The position numbers and the translations under genes were made by a program. Below the pieces are notes generated by a model. The model made no database searches. It was not told the DNA's origin and saw only the letters and a program-made list of their open reading frames with translations. Positions 24,129 through 32,078 of a DNA stretch of 64,000 nt are shown piece by piece (position 1 is the first letter of the stretch; every line of letters begins with the position of its first letter). Source of the DNA: CAVUAA01 sp963739345. GTDB lineage: Bacteria; Chlamydiota; Chlamydiia; Chlamydiales; JAFEGQ01. The stretch covers positions 372,001-436,000 of the forward strand of contig CAVUAA010000002.1 of assembly GCA_963739345.1 (NCBI GenBank), given 5' to 3'.

Positions 24129-25070
24129 ATGGAAATGGAGCGACGAGCACTTTACAACTCACTTCGGATGAACTGGCAGCGGGACAAGACGTTGAAAGTG
24201 GAGTCATGGCAGGTGGCCGACTATCGGAGTTGGGAGACCGATCAGCTCTTTGATGCGTTGGCCGAACACCACACCGCGATGGATGCCGAGCAGTTTTGCA
24301 TCTTTGCCGAAGAGGATGACTCGCCAGAAGCGCTCGCAGGCTCGCTAGCGCTTGATGAGGCGGGGCCAGAGCTTGAGGATCAGCTTTACCTCATCGTCTT
24401 CGAGCTGTGGCGCCGCCTTCTTCCCGAGCGGCAGAGCCTTTCCATCTTCTGCGATGAGCTTGATCATCAGATCAACCTGTACGATCTCGACCCCTCCGAC
24501 GACGGAGAGGCGGTCCAGGACATCCTCGCCAACCTAAAAGAAGTTCTAGATGAGAACTGTGACGAGGGGCTTGACCCTGAGGAGGCGTTTGCCCTCTTCA
24601 CCTCTTTTTGCGCCAACGATTTGAGCAGTTTTCTCTACGACTTCATCGCTAATGAGATTGAGGTGGGCGACATTGGCTATGCCACCGATCTCCTTGAGGA
24701 TTTTGCCCCCTACCTTGGGGAAGATCTCTGGTTTCACTTCCTGCAAACCCGCCTTTGGGCTCACGCTGATCCCGAGCAGGCAGCAGAGGGTATTGCGGTC
24801 CTTCTGAGTGAGAAGCCCGAGCTCGGTCTTCGACTAGAGATTCTTGAATTTCTAGCTAAAGAAGGAGAGCGGGAGCAATTCATCAAAGTGGCCAAAGAGA
24901 GCCTTCCGCTTATCTCTGCCGAGAGTGACTTATTCGATCTCCTCGACTATTGCGCTGACTACTATCACCGGCTTGATCAAGAGGAGAAAGGAAACGCCGT
25001 TGAGGCTCTTTCTTCTCGCGCCTCCAACGTCAAGAGCACAAAAGAATCTCTTCAGAAAATATTGCAGTAG
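24129..25070 (+). CDS. Acidic helical protein, unknown function
   Basis: 313 residues, no signal peptide, strongly acidic (runs such as IFAEEDDSPEAL and DENCDEGLDPEEAF), mostly predicted helix with Leu/Phe/Trp at regular spacing. The second half looks like helical repeats (EVGDIGYATDLLEDFAPYLG, HADPEQAAEGIAVLL, PELGLRLEILEFLAKEG), which resembles TPR/HEAT-type folding without a firm match. ATG at 24129. It follows the porin array by 26 bp. The compact palindromic element begins five bases after its stop. Cytosolic, perhaps a chaperone or adaptor; this is inference. Confidence 0.7.
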   Translation: MEMERRALYNSLRMNWQRDKTLKVESWQVADYRSWETDQLFDALAEHHTAMDAEQFCIFAEEDDSPEALAGSLALDEAGPELEDQLYLIVFELWRRLLPERQSLSIFCDELDHQINLYDLDPSDDGEAVQDILANLKEVLDENCDEGLDPEEAFALFTSFCANDLSSFLYDFIANEIEVGDIGYATDLLEDFAPYLGEDLWFHFLQTRLWAHADPEQAAEGIAVLLSEKPELGLRLEILEFLAKEGEREQFIKVAKESLPLISAESDLFDLLDYCADYYHRLDQEEKGNAVEALSSRASNVKSTKESLQKILQ

Positions 25071-25075
25071 AATTT

Positions 25076-25122
25076 GAGGTCGTTGATTAAAGCCGGGATT
25101 CCCGGCTTTAATCAACGACCTC
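25076..25122. mobile_element. Nested palindromic element, compact copy (47 bp)
   Basis: A nearly perfect 47-bp palindrome: GAGGTCGTTGATTAAAGCC, GGGATTCCC at the centre, then GGCTTTAATCAACGACCTC. It is flanked by direct repeats AATTT (25071-25075 and 25123-25127). The outer 16 bp match the ends of the extended element at 21037. The right target copy is also the 3' end of the tRNA-Lys gene. The hairpin may now serve as terminator for the porin-side gene and for the tRNAs coming the other way. Confidence 0.85.
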
Positions 25123-25126
25123 AATT

Positions 25127-25200
25127 TGGGTCTTGTTGGACTCGAACCATCGACCCTCTCATTAAAAGTGAGATGCTCTAACCAACTGAGCTAAAGACCT
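25127..25200 (-). tRNA. tRNA-Lys (anticodon TTT)
   Basis: On the minus strand a full cloverleaf starts AGGTCTT-TA, with D-stem GCTC/GAGC, anticodon stem TCTCA/TGAGA, loop CTTTTAA and T-loop TTCGAGT; no CCA is encoded. Two irregularities are visible: the first acceptor pair is A:C (most tRNA-Lys have G:C), and the second T-stem pair is A:A. It lies 9 bp from tRNA-Glu on the same strand. The discriminator base is part of the target duplication of the compact palindromic element. Confidence 0.85.
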
Positions 25201-25209
25201 CTGCAATAT

Positions 25210-25284
<75 letters not shown>

Positions 25285-25345
25285 AGAGGAGATTAAATGC
25301 TACAGGTATCTCGCTATTTCCATCAAGGACTAACCCCCATTGGGG

Positions 25346-25897
25346 TTAGATGGCGGTGATTTCTTTCTCTTTTGCGGCCCCAGTCAGGTCGGCCTGGGTG
25401 CAAAAATCGTCAGTGAGCTTTTGGATCTCTTTTTCGTTGCGGTGCATGGCGTCTTCGGCGATCTCACCAGAAGTCTTCATCTCACGCGACTGCTCATTGA
25501 ACTTACGCCTAGTGTTGCGAATGGATACTTTGGCCTCTTCGCACCGCTTTTTGGCCTGCTTGACCATCTCCTTGCGGACCGACTCGTCCATCGGTGGTTG
25601 GAGGACCCGGACGACGTTTCCTTCGGTGATTATCTGTACACCCAGGTTGGCCTTCTCGAGAGATTTGCCGATTGTATTTGAGTTGTTGGCGTCAAAGGGA
25701 GTGATAAGGAGCTGTTGCGCCTCGGGGGAGGTGATGCTCGCCAGATCGGATAGGCGCATGTTGGTGCCATACACTTCTATCTGCACCCCTTCGACCATTC
25801 CCGGGTTGGCCCGTCCTGTCCGGATGTTGCGGAGTTCGTTTTTGAGGTGCTCGATCGCACTCTGCATCTCTTTACGCGTTTCATTGATCAGAGTCAT
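25346..25897 (-). CDS. frr: Ribosome recycling factor
   Basis: 183 residues, the normal RRF length. Together with EF-G it splits the post-termination ribosome. Family hallmarks: LRNIRTGRANPGMVEGVQIE (N-terminal helix), SITSPEAQQLLITPFDANN, and LTKERRKE-like MDESVRKEMVKQAKKRCEEAKVSIRNTRR written across residues about 110-138. It starts 4 bp inside pyrH (ATGA). Gene order rpsB-tsf-pyrH-frr is common in bacteria and conserved in Chlamydia. Confidence 0.97.
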   Translation of the reverse strand: MTLINETRKEMQSAIEHLKNELRNIRTGRANPGMVEGVQIEVYGTNMRLSDLASITSPEAQQLLITPFDANNSNTIGKSLEKANLGVQIITEGNVVRVLQPPMDESVRKEMVKQAKKRCEEAKVSIRNTRRKFNEQSREMKTSGEIAEDAMHRNEKEIQKLTDDFCTQADLTGAAKEKEITAI

Positions 25898-26586
25898 GAT
25901 ACTAATGTCCCGTGGTTTTCATTCATCACCCCCTCCCAGAGAGAGTCGAGAGAGAACACTTTAATTGGAATTTGGTTTTCCTGACACATTGAAATGGCAG
26001 TCGCGTCCATCACCTTCAGACCCAGTTCAAGTGCCTTGAGGTATCCAAGCTTGTCGAAACGGACTGCATCCTTGTACTTCATCGGGTCCTTGTCGTAGAC
26101 GCCGTCCACCTTCGTCCCTTTCAGAAGGACATCTGCTTCAATTTGCGCGGCGCGCAGAGCAGCGTTAGTGTCGGTGGTGAAGAATGGATTTCCTGTTCCC
26201 CCTGCAAAGACAACGATCACTCCCTGGTCGAGCAGTCGCAAGCTCCGCTTCCAGTCGAAAGCCTCGACCACCTCGGTCGGGCCAAGAGCGCTCATGATTC
26301 GGGCGGGCGCACCCATCTGGTCGAGTGTCTGCTGGAGAGAAATTCCATTGATCACGGTGGCGAGCATGCCGATGTGGTCGGCTGGCACGCGGGCCATCCC
26401 TAGCTCCACCCCTTGGGCGCCGCGGAAGATGTTGCCGCCGCCGATTACCACACCGATCTGCACTCCAGCCTCTTGCAGCTTCTTCAGCTGTCCGGCGAGC
26501 GCCTTGCACTTCTCGGGGTCGACCGTGTACTTGCCATCCCCTGAAAGTGCTTCGCCGGAGAGCTTAAGCAGAACGCGCCGATACAA
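25894..26586 (-). CDS. pyrH: Uridylate kinase
   Basis: 230 residues from a TTG at 26586, the only sensible start (MYRRVLLKLSGEALSG). It phosphorylates UMP to UDP. Features of the amino-acid-kinase fold: VVIGGGNIFRG, the acceptor site MGAPARIMSA, VVFAGGTGNPFFTTDTNAAL and KGTKVDGVYDKDP. Slightly shorter than most PyrH at the N-terminus. It starts 1 bp after the tsf stop, with no clear ribosome site, so translation probably depends on coupling to tsf. Confidence 0.96.
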   Translation of the reverse strand: MYRRVLLKLSGEALSGDGKYTVDPEKCKALAGQLKKLQEAGVQIGVVIGGGNIFRGAQGVELGMARVPADHIGMLATVINGISLQQTLDQMGAPARIMSALGPTEVVEAFDWKRSLRLLDQGVIVVFAGGTGNPFFTTDTNAALRAAQIEADVLLKGTKVDGVYDKDPMKYKDAVRFDKLGYLKALELGLKVMDATAISMCQENQIPIKVFSLDSLWEGVMNENHGTLVS

Positions 26587-26587
26587 G

Positions 26588-27439
26588 TTACGCGCCCACT
26601 TGCCAGCGGATGAACGACTTCACCGCTAGTGGTTTGCCCTTATCCTTACCTGCTTTCTCGACCAGCTTGCCGATCGTGGTATCCGGATTTTTGATGAACT
26701 TCTGGTGGAGAAGGCACACCTGGTCGTACCAAGAGCGCAGTTTCCCCTCGATAATTTTGTCCATGATGTTCGCAGGCTTACCCTTCACCTGCTCGCGGGC
26801 GATCTCCTCTTCGCGCTGGCGAGATTCCTCAGGAATCTCGTCGGACGAAAGGAATTCAGGTGATTCAGCAGCGATGTGCATCGCGATATCACGGGCCAAC
26901 TCTTCCTCTCCGCGGCTGCCAACCAGCTCCACCACACAGAGAATTTTTCCACCCATGTGAGAGTAGACGCCGATGGAGGTGTCTGGACCTTTGGCATAAG
27001 TTTTCAGTCGGCTGATCTGAATGTTCTCGCCCAAACTTTGAACCGTCTCGGCCCGCATCTGGTCGATGGTCACCGCTGTGTCTTGTGAGTAGGACTGTGC
27101 TAAAAAGGCGTCTACCGATTCGGGTCTGGACTTGGCAGCCTCGCTGGCCACCGTGGCAGCAAACTTTTGGAAGCCGTCATTCTTCACAACGAAGTCGGTC
27201 TCGGCATTCACTTCGACCACAGCAACTGTCTCGCCCTCTTCAGCAGAGACGACGATTCCCTCGCTCGTCTCTCGACCGGCTTTTTTCACAGCCGAAGCCA
27301 TTCCAGTTTTGCGGAGGTGATCGATTGCCGCTTCAATATCGCCGTTAGCTTCTGTCAGCGCCTCTTTGCACTTCCCGATCCCAATTCCGGTTCGAGCGCG
27401 AAGCTCTTTGACCATTTCTGATGTGATTTCAACTGCCAT
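26588..27439 (-). CDS. tsf: Elongation factor Ts
   Basis: About 283 residues from the ATG at 27439, which overlaps the rpsB stop (TGATG); a GTG one codon earlier is less likely. Nucleotide-exchange factor for EF-Tu. Motifs: VKELRARTGIGIGKCKEAL, ETDFVVKNDGFQKFA (the TDFV signature), AMHIAAESPEFL-like MHIAAESPEFLSSDEIP, and a C-terminal coiled-coil/last-helix module ending VKSFIRWQVGA. Length is typical of the chlamydial two-domain form. Confidence 0.96.
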   Translation of the reverse strand: MAVEITSEMVKELRARTGIGIGKCKEALTEANGDIEAAIDHLRKTGMASAVKKAGRETSEGIVVSAEEGETVAVVEVNAETDFVVKNDGFQKFAATVASEAAKSRPESVDAFLAQSYSQDTAVTIDQMRAETVQSLGENIQISRLKTYAKGPDTSIGVYSHMGGKILCVVELVGSRGEEELARDIAMHIAAESPEFLSSDEIPEESRQREEEIAREQVKGKPANIMDKIIEGKLRSWYDQVCLLHQKFIKNPDTTIGKLVEKAGKDKGKPLAVKSFIRWQVGA

Positions 27440-28188
27440 CACTCTGCTGCCTCCCCTTTCGCTTCCGCCTCTTTCTCCACGTTGCGACGCTTCTGCTTCA
27501 CTTCGATGATTGCTTCTGCCAGCTCTTGAACAATGAGTTTGATGCTCTTGAGTGCATCGTCGTTGCAGGCGATCACATAGTCGATCGGGTCAGGGTCGCA
27601 GTTGGTGTCGGTGAGGGCCATCACTGGAATGCCCAGCTTATTGGCTTCTGCAACTGCAATGTGCTCCCGCTCGGGATCGACCACCACCACTAGCCCAGGA
27701 GGCTTGCGCATGGCGCGGATGCCTGAAAGGTTCCGGTCTAGCTTGATTTGCAATTTCGTTGCCAGCACCAGCTCTTTTTTCGTTGCAGCTTCAGAACCTG
27801 CAATTTGCTTCTCAATACGGTCGAGCTTTTTGATCGAGTTACGAATAGTGGGTAGGTTGGTCAGCATGCCGCCGAGCCACCGTTCTGCAACGTAGAACTC
27901 GTCGCAATGTTCGGCCGCTTCGCGGATCACATCTTTCGCCTGCTTCTTCGTCCCAACGAACAGAATAGATTTGTTATTTGCCGTCGTTTGACGGACCACA
28001 TCAACAGCCTCTCTTAGCTGCTGCATCGTCTTCGCGAGATCGATAATATAGAGTCCGTTGCGCGCCTCAAAGATGAATCGTTTCATCTTCGGATTCCAAC
28101 GGTCAGTTTTGTGCCCAAAGTGTGCTGCTGCGTCGAGCAGGTCCTTTAGAGTTACCTTCAATGGGGTAGTTTTTTCTTCTGTTGCCAA
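27439..28188 (-). CDS. rpsB: 30S ribosomal protein S2
   Basis: About 249 residues. I choose the TTG at 28188 because AAGGAGG lies eight bases before it; a GTG directly on the ribosome site (28197) is too close. Hallmarks: LLDAAAHFGHKTDRWNPKMK, FIFEARNGLYIIDLAKT, ERWLGGMLTNLPTIRNSI, ALTDTNCDPDPIDYVIACND. Cytosolic, 30S subunit. First gene of the rpsB-tsf-pyrH-frr operon. The promoter should be in the stretch 28190-28263, before the extended palindromic element. Confidence 0.96.
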   Translation of the reverse strand: MATEEKTTPLKVTLKDLLDAAAHFGHKTDRWNPKMKRFIFEARNGLYIIDLAKTMQQLREAVDVVRQTTANNKSILFVGTKKQAKDVIREAAEHCDEFYVAERWLGGMLTNLPTIRNSIKKLDRIEKQIAGSEAATKKELVLATKLQIKLDRNLSGIRAMRKPPGLVVVVDPEREHIAVAEANKLGIPVMALTDTNCDPDPIDYVIACNDDALKSIKLIVQELAEAIIEVKQKRRNVEKEAEAKGEAAE

Positions 28189-28263
28189 GCCTTGCACCTC
28201 CTTAAAATTACGGCATCTCAGCTCTGAATGTCTGAGATTTCGGTCTTGGATCCCATTGCTGGG

Positions 28264-28433
28264 TAGCGGTGGTGTTGCGTAAATCCGAGAGACGAATTGT
28301 GCCGGGCTTTGGCTCTGGGGTGGAAGCAGACATGCGTCGCTTACTCATGCGAGTAGGGGTGCATGTCTGCTTCCACAACCAGGGCCAAATGCCGGCGCAA
28401 GGCGTCCTCGGTATTTATGCAATACCGCCGCTA
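28264..28433. mobile_element. Nested palindromic element, second extended copy (about 170 bp)
   Basis: The 104-bp core at 28297-28400 is clearly homologous to 21067-21170 and folds the same way. The outer arms differ in sequence from the other copies but still pair: TAGCGGTGGTGTTGCGTAAA on the left matches, with G:T pairs, a right arm ending ACCGCCGCTA. No target duplication is evident. It lies between the rpsB leader and the 3' end of tRNA-Gly, one base from the tRNA. Confidence 0.78.
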
Positions 28434-28434
28434 A

Positions 28435-28505
28435 AGCGCCTGGTCGGAATCGAACCGACACCAGTAGCTTGGAAGGCTACGGTTCTACCGTTGAACTACA
28501 GGCGC
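28435..28505 (-). tRNA. tRNA-Gly (anticodon TCC)
   Basis: Minus-strand cloverleaf GCGCCTG-TA, D-stem GTTC/GAAC, anticodon stem GTAGC/GCTAC with loop CTTCCAA, T-arm GTCGG-TTCGATT-CCGAC, acceptor CAGGCGC. All stems pair; no CCA is encoded. It lies upstream of rpsB on the same strand, as in some Chlamydia. An extended palindromic element follows its 3' end directly. Confidence 0.94.
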
Positions 28506-28691
28506 GCAAGAAGAGGAGTATGTCTTGCGAGCTCTTTTTTGGCAATCTACTTCGCCTCACTCTCAAAAGCAGGCGTCATAGGGGGAGAGAGGGTAGTAAT
28601 CTTGGGCAAAGAAAAAAAATATAACGGGTAAAAAAATGCTTTCGCCTACCGCGCGGGCTCGTCTATGATCACGGAGACCAACAAACTGCTC

Positions 28692-29354
28692 ATGATTCGA
28701 TCTTTTGTTCTCCAACTCCTCTCGCTTCTCTTTTGCGCTCAGCTGTTCGCTGTCGATTTCAACCGTGACGGCGACTTCCAAATCTGGCTCTACACCGCGC
28801 TAAACAAGAAAATTTCTGAAAATGCGAAGATCACTTTCGAGCCTGAAGTTCGATTCGCTGACAACGCCTCCACCCTTTACCTCTACTACTTTCAGTCCCG
28901 TCTTCACATTAATATCAATCCATGGCTCGACGTTGCAGGCGGTTATCGGCAGCAGTTTGTCCGTAGGTCGAGCGAGGAAAAGTGGCGGAATATCTCGATT
29001 CCGATGGCTGATGTTTTTTTGAAACGGACCTTTTGTAAAGTTGCTTTTGACTTGCGTAACCGGATTCAGTATGCGATTCTCAGCAGCCGCGCCCCCCTAT
29101 GGGTCTACCGGCAGAGGTACCGCTTCACCACCCCTATCGACATGGGACGTTTCACCCTCAAGCCGGTCATCTGGGACGAGATTTTCTTCGCCCAAAGACG
29201 GGGCTTCTTTGAAAACCGCATCTCCGTTGGAGTCAGCGTTCTCCCTGGAAACGGCTTGACCTTGACAGCCCTCTACACGTTCCGTGATATCAAAATTGCT
29301 CAGGAGTGGAGGCACAACGATGTTATCTATCTTTGGATTACCTATGATTTTTAG
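28692..29354 (+). CDS. DUF2490-type outer-membrane beta-barrel protein
   Basis: About 220 residues from ATG 28692 (MIRSFVLQLLSLLFCAQLFA signal, mature AVDFNRDGDFQIWLY). An ATG at 28665 would add nine residues without changing the signal. The pattern of alternating aromatic/basic beta strands with WLYTALNKKISENAKITFEPE, DVAGGYRQQF, RNRIQYAI and the terminal DVIYLWITYDF is that of DUF2490 proteins, predicted barrels of unknown function that end in Phe. It is followed by the antiporter 8 bp later, so both may share a transcript. Confidence 0.72.
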   Translation: MIRSFVLQLLSLLFCAQLFAVDFNRDGDFQIWLYTALNKKISENAKITFEPEVRFADNASTLYLYYFQSRLHININPWLDVAGGYRQQFVRRSSEEKWRNISIPMADVFLKRTFCKVAFDLRNRIQYAILSSRAPLWVYRQRYRFTTPIDMGRFTLKPVIWDEIFFAQRRGFFENRISVGVSVLPGNGLTLTALYTFRDIKIAQEWRHNDVIYLWITYDF

Positions 29355-29362
29355 AGACTGAA

Positions 29363-30526
29363 ATGGCGCAACTTTTGTTTTTACTTGGGATACTCGTTGC
29401 CCTCTTCCTGGGGCTCAAGGCACTCCTCAAGGTTGTCCGCCTCCCGCCCATCGCCGGCTATCTGGTTCTTGGATGGCTTCTCCGCTATGTCGGACAGGAG
29501 CTCGATTTGATCACTCCGCAGCTGGAAGGGACGCTCCTTGTTCTCTCCAACATCGGCATTAGCTTCCTCCTCTTCCACGTTGGCCTCGAGACCCACATCA
29601 GGCGGCTCGCCCGCTATCTTGGGCGGGCCGGCATCGTCGCTGCTTCTGAAATTTTCACAAGTGGCCTACTCGGGTTTCTTACTGCCTATTTCTTCGGTCT
29701 TTCTCTTACCGCCAGCCTCTTCATCGGTGTTGCTCTAACCGCCACTAGTATCGCGGTCTCAACCGCTGCCTGGTCCGATACCGATCTCTCAAAGACTAGA
29801 GCGGGAACCATTCTCCTTGATCTGGCGATCATCGATGACATTGTCGCCATTCTTCTCATGGCTATTCTTTTCAGCTTCATCCCCTTTGATCAGCTCGATG
29901 GCCTGCTCATCTGGAAGGATATCAGCTTCTTTGTTCTCAAGTTCGCCACTCTGATTCTTCTTTGCTACCTCTTCGCCCGCTTTGTTGAGCCTACCCTCGT
30001 CAAAGAGGTCGTCAAGTATGAGCGGATGCCTGACTCCATGCTTACCGTCCTCGGCCTCGGCCTCATCATCGCCGCCATCGCCGCCCTTCTTGGCTTCTCC
30101 TTCGCCATTGGCGCCTTCTTCGCCGGCATTGCCTTCAGCCGCGACCCCCAAGCGGTTCGGATGGACGCCTCGATGCAGACCGTCCGCGACCTCTTTGTCC
30201 CCTTCTTTTTCTTCTGGATTGGATTTCAAGTCTCTTTCGCCGCGCTGGAGGGTGTGTGGTTGTTTGCTCTCGTCCTCGTCATCGCAGCCATCGCCGGCAA
30301 GTTCATTGGCACCTGGATCCCCACTCGCCTCGTCGGCCTAGCTGCCCGCCCTGCCACCCTCGTTGCTCTTGCCACCATCCCCCGCGCCAGCATTGCCCTA
30401 GTCATCATTGAGAGGGGACTTGAGATGGGCGTTGTTCCGGAGGCCGCCTACACCGCCCTTGTCCTTATTAGCCTAGTCACTTGTATTGGGACGCCTCTGA
30501 TTCTACGACGCGCTAGGCTGGCGTAA
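29363..30526 (+). CDS. CPA2-family cation:proton antiporter (membrane domain only)
   Basis: 387 residues with about 12-13 membrane segments. Family motifs: PPIAGYLVLGWLLRYVG, NIGISFLLFHVGLETHIRRL (KefB/NhaS-type helix 3), TATSIAVSTAAWSD, DLAIIDDIVAILLMAILF with the paired Asp of the ion site, and GFSFAIGAFFAGIAFS. It lacks the C-terminal TrkA-N/RCK domain of KefB/KefC, so it resembles NapA/MagA-like stand-alone antiporters that exchange Na+ or K+ for H+. The end overlaps the convergent unknown gene by 24 bp. Confidence 0.88.
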   Translation: MAQLLFLLGILVALFLGLKALLKVVRLPPIAGYLVLGWLLRYVGQELDLITPQLEGTLLVLSNIGISFLLFHVGLETHIRRLARYLGRAGIVAASEIFTSGLLGFLTAYFFGLSLTASLFIGVALTATSIAVSTAAWSDTDLSKTRAGTILLDLAIIDDIVAILLMAILFSFIPFDQLDGLLIWKDISFFVLKFATLILLCYLFARFVEPTLVKEVVKYERMPDSMLTVLGLGLIIAAIAALLGFSFAIGAFFAGIAFSRDPQAVRMDASMQTVRDLFVPFFFFWIGFQVSFAALEGVWLFALVLVIAAIAGKFIGTWIPTRLVGLAARPATLVALATIPRASIALVIIERGLEMGVVPEAAYTALVLISLVTCIGTPLILRRARLA

Positions 30527-31048
30527 TTTCCAATAGACTTGTCCCGTCCCAATGCCCCCTTCCATCAACCGAGTGGCTGCGATGAGCATTGGCGAAAAAC
30601 CGACCCCCTCCAGCCCCCCGCTCACCAGGGTGAGCGCCCGCCGCAGACAGGTAGCGCCCTGATCGAGGCGATGCTTTTCGTCAGGACTTGCTGCCCGGCG
30701 CCCCGCCTGCAGACCCATCAAGAAGATGGCCGCCCCCCCTTGTGCGTTGGCCACCCCGTTGAAGAGAGCTCCCAGCTCCACTCCGCTGATTTTTTGAAAC
30801 ACCTTCCCCGACATCAGCATCCCGCCCGAAAGGCGCATCATACTCGTGAACGGTCTCTTCCCCCACCCCTCGCCACCTTTCTGGAAGAGGGAGGGAATGA
30901 GGAGAGGGAGCTTGAGATGGCCGCACGCCCAGCTGATCTCCTCGAAGCCGGCGAGCTTCGCTCCCGCGCCGATGAAGCTAGCTAGGGTCGACATATCGGC
31001 CATCACCCCACAAATCTCACCATTTGATCCATTTTTCATGCCCAACAT
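30503..31048 (-). CDS. Hypothetical protein, 181 residues, Gly/Ala-rich
   Basis: No family recognised. The sequence has several moderately hydrophobic Gly/Ala-rich segments (residues 20-35, 90-112, 138-160) but none is a convincing membrane helix and there is no signal peptide. Starts could be the ATG at 31048 or the second ATG at residue 4. Chlamydial inclusion-membrane proteins usually have two strong adjacent helices, which this lacks. It converges on the antiporter. Low-level evidence for being real: open frame, protein-like composition, spacing to its neighbours. Confidence 0.5.
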   Translation of the reverse strand: MLGMKNGSNGEICGVMADMSTLASFIGAGAKLAGFEEISWACGHLKLPLLIPSLFQKGGEGWGKRPFTSMMRLSGGMLMSGKVFQKISGVELGALFNGVANAQGGAAIFLMGLQAGRRAASPDEKHRLDQGATCLRRALTLVSGGLEGVGFSPMLIAATRLMEGGIGTGQVYWKLRQPSAS

Positions 31049-31110
31049 TATGCCTATTTACCCCTTAAATTGACAGAAGAACAAACTTATGACACGATGA
31101 AGACAAACAG

Positions 31111-31908
31111 ATGACAAATAATTCTATCCTACTGAAAATTAGCGAGATAGAGAGGGCGTGCGGTCGCCTCGAGGGGCTCAAGCTTCCAAGCGCCCTCCGG
31201 CCCATCCTCGAGCGACCAATCCCCACGCCCCCCCTGTCAGAGACCTGGTTCCTCGAAGCCCACCGCCACTTCATCCCTACCGGCGGCTCCTACCGCACCG
31301 ATCAGGTCTACCTCTCCGACCCTGATACCGGCCTCATCCACTACATCCCCCCCGCCCCCGAGCAGATCGCCCCCCTCATGCAAGAGCTTCTCAGCTGGCT
31401 CTCAGACTCCAGCGATCACCCCCTCCTCTTTGCCGCCACCGCCCACTTCCGCCTCGTCCAGATCCATCCCTTCCTCAATGGCAACGGCCGCCTTGCTCGT
31501 CACCTCACCACCCACATTCTCACCCACGCAGGCTACCCCTACCTTCACCTCGCCACCCTTGCCCGCGACCGCCCGGGCTACTATCAGGCGCTCCAAGCCG
31601 TCCGCGACCAAGAGCTCAACCTCGCCCCTTGGCACCACTACTTCCTCTCCCACCTCCACACCCAGCTCACCCACCTCCACACTCGCCTTCTCACCACCCT
31701 TGCCCCCAACCTCGATCCGCGGGCACAGCAAGTCCTTGGCTACGCCCTCCACGCCACTCAGTTCACTCTCTCTGATCTTGAAGCTGAATTCCCCACCCAT
31801 CACTGCCGTACCTGGCAGCGCGCCCTCCGCACTCTCCTCGATCGCCAACTACTCCAGGCAAGCGGCGCTACAAACCGCCGGACCTACTCTCTATCTTCCC
31901 GAGTGTGA
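31111..31908 (+). CDS. Fic-family protein (putative AMP-transferase)
   Basis: 265 residues. Fic proteins transfer AMP or other nucleotide-derived groups to hydroxyl side chains. Visible: an N-terminal helix IERACGRLEG resembling the autoinhibitory motif (S/T)xxxE(G/N) with Cys in place of Ser/Thr; the flap/linker region GGSYRTDQVYLSDPDTGLIH; LMQELLSWLSD; and the core HPFLNGNGRLARHL. The canonical core is HPFx(D/E)GNGRxxR; here the metal-binding acid is Asn. A C-terminal winged-helix-like segment (FTLSDLEAEFPTHHCRTWQ) ends the protein. It could be a toxin or a secreted effector. A second Fic 3' fragment lies 170 bp downstream. Confidence 0.88.
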   Translation: MTNNSILLKISEIERACGRLEGLKLPSALRPILERPIPTPPLSETWFLEAHRHFIPTGGSYRTDQVYLSDPDTGLIHYIPPAPEQIAPLMQELLSWLSDSSDHPLLFAATAHFRLVQIHPFLNGNGRLARHLTTHILTHAGYPYLHLATLARDRPGYYQALQAVRDQELNLAPWHHYFLSHLHTQLTHLHTRLLTTLAPNLDPRAQQVLGYALHATQFTLSDLEAEFPTHHCRTWQRALRTLLDRQLLQASGATNRRTYSLSSRV

Positions 31909-32003
31909 TTCTTTGGATGTATGCGCCTGGAGACGTCTAGATAATAACCCCGGCGGCAGGCCCTTGGCCTTTCGGCTCTTTTCGGGTGCAAATGGGGATT
32001 TCA

Positions 32004-32071
32004 AGTAGAGGGTCAGGCCTGACATTTGGACATTAGGAGTAGAGGGTCAGGCCTGACATTTGGACATTAGG
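32004..32071. repeat. Two tandem 34-bp repeats carrying the GGTCAGGCCTGAC palindrome
   Basis: Unit AGTAGAGGGTCAGGCCTGAC plus ATTTGGACATTAGG occurs twice, identical and without spacer (32004-32037, 32038-32071). The self-complementary GTCAGGCCTGAC is shared with the inverted repeat in the T2SS operon (4622-4741). The repeat sits exactly between the intact Fic gene and the Fic remnant. Confidence 0.85.
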
Positions 32072-32078
32072 CGGTGCG

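Noticed and set aside
28602..28625. TTGGGC ... TATAAC as promoter for the DUF2490 gene
   Set aside because: Only 12 bases separate the two hexamers; sigma-70-type spacing is 16-18.
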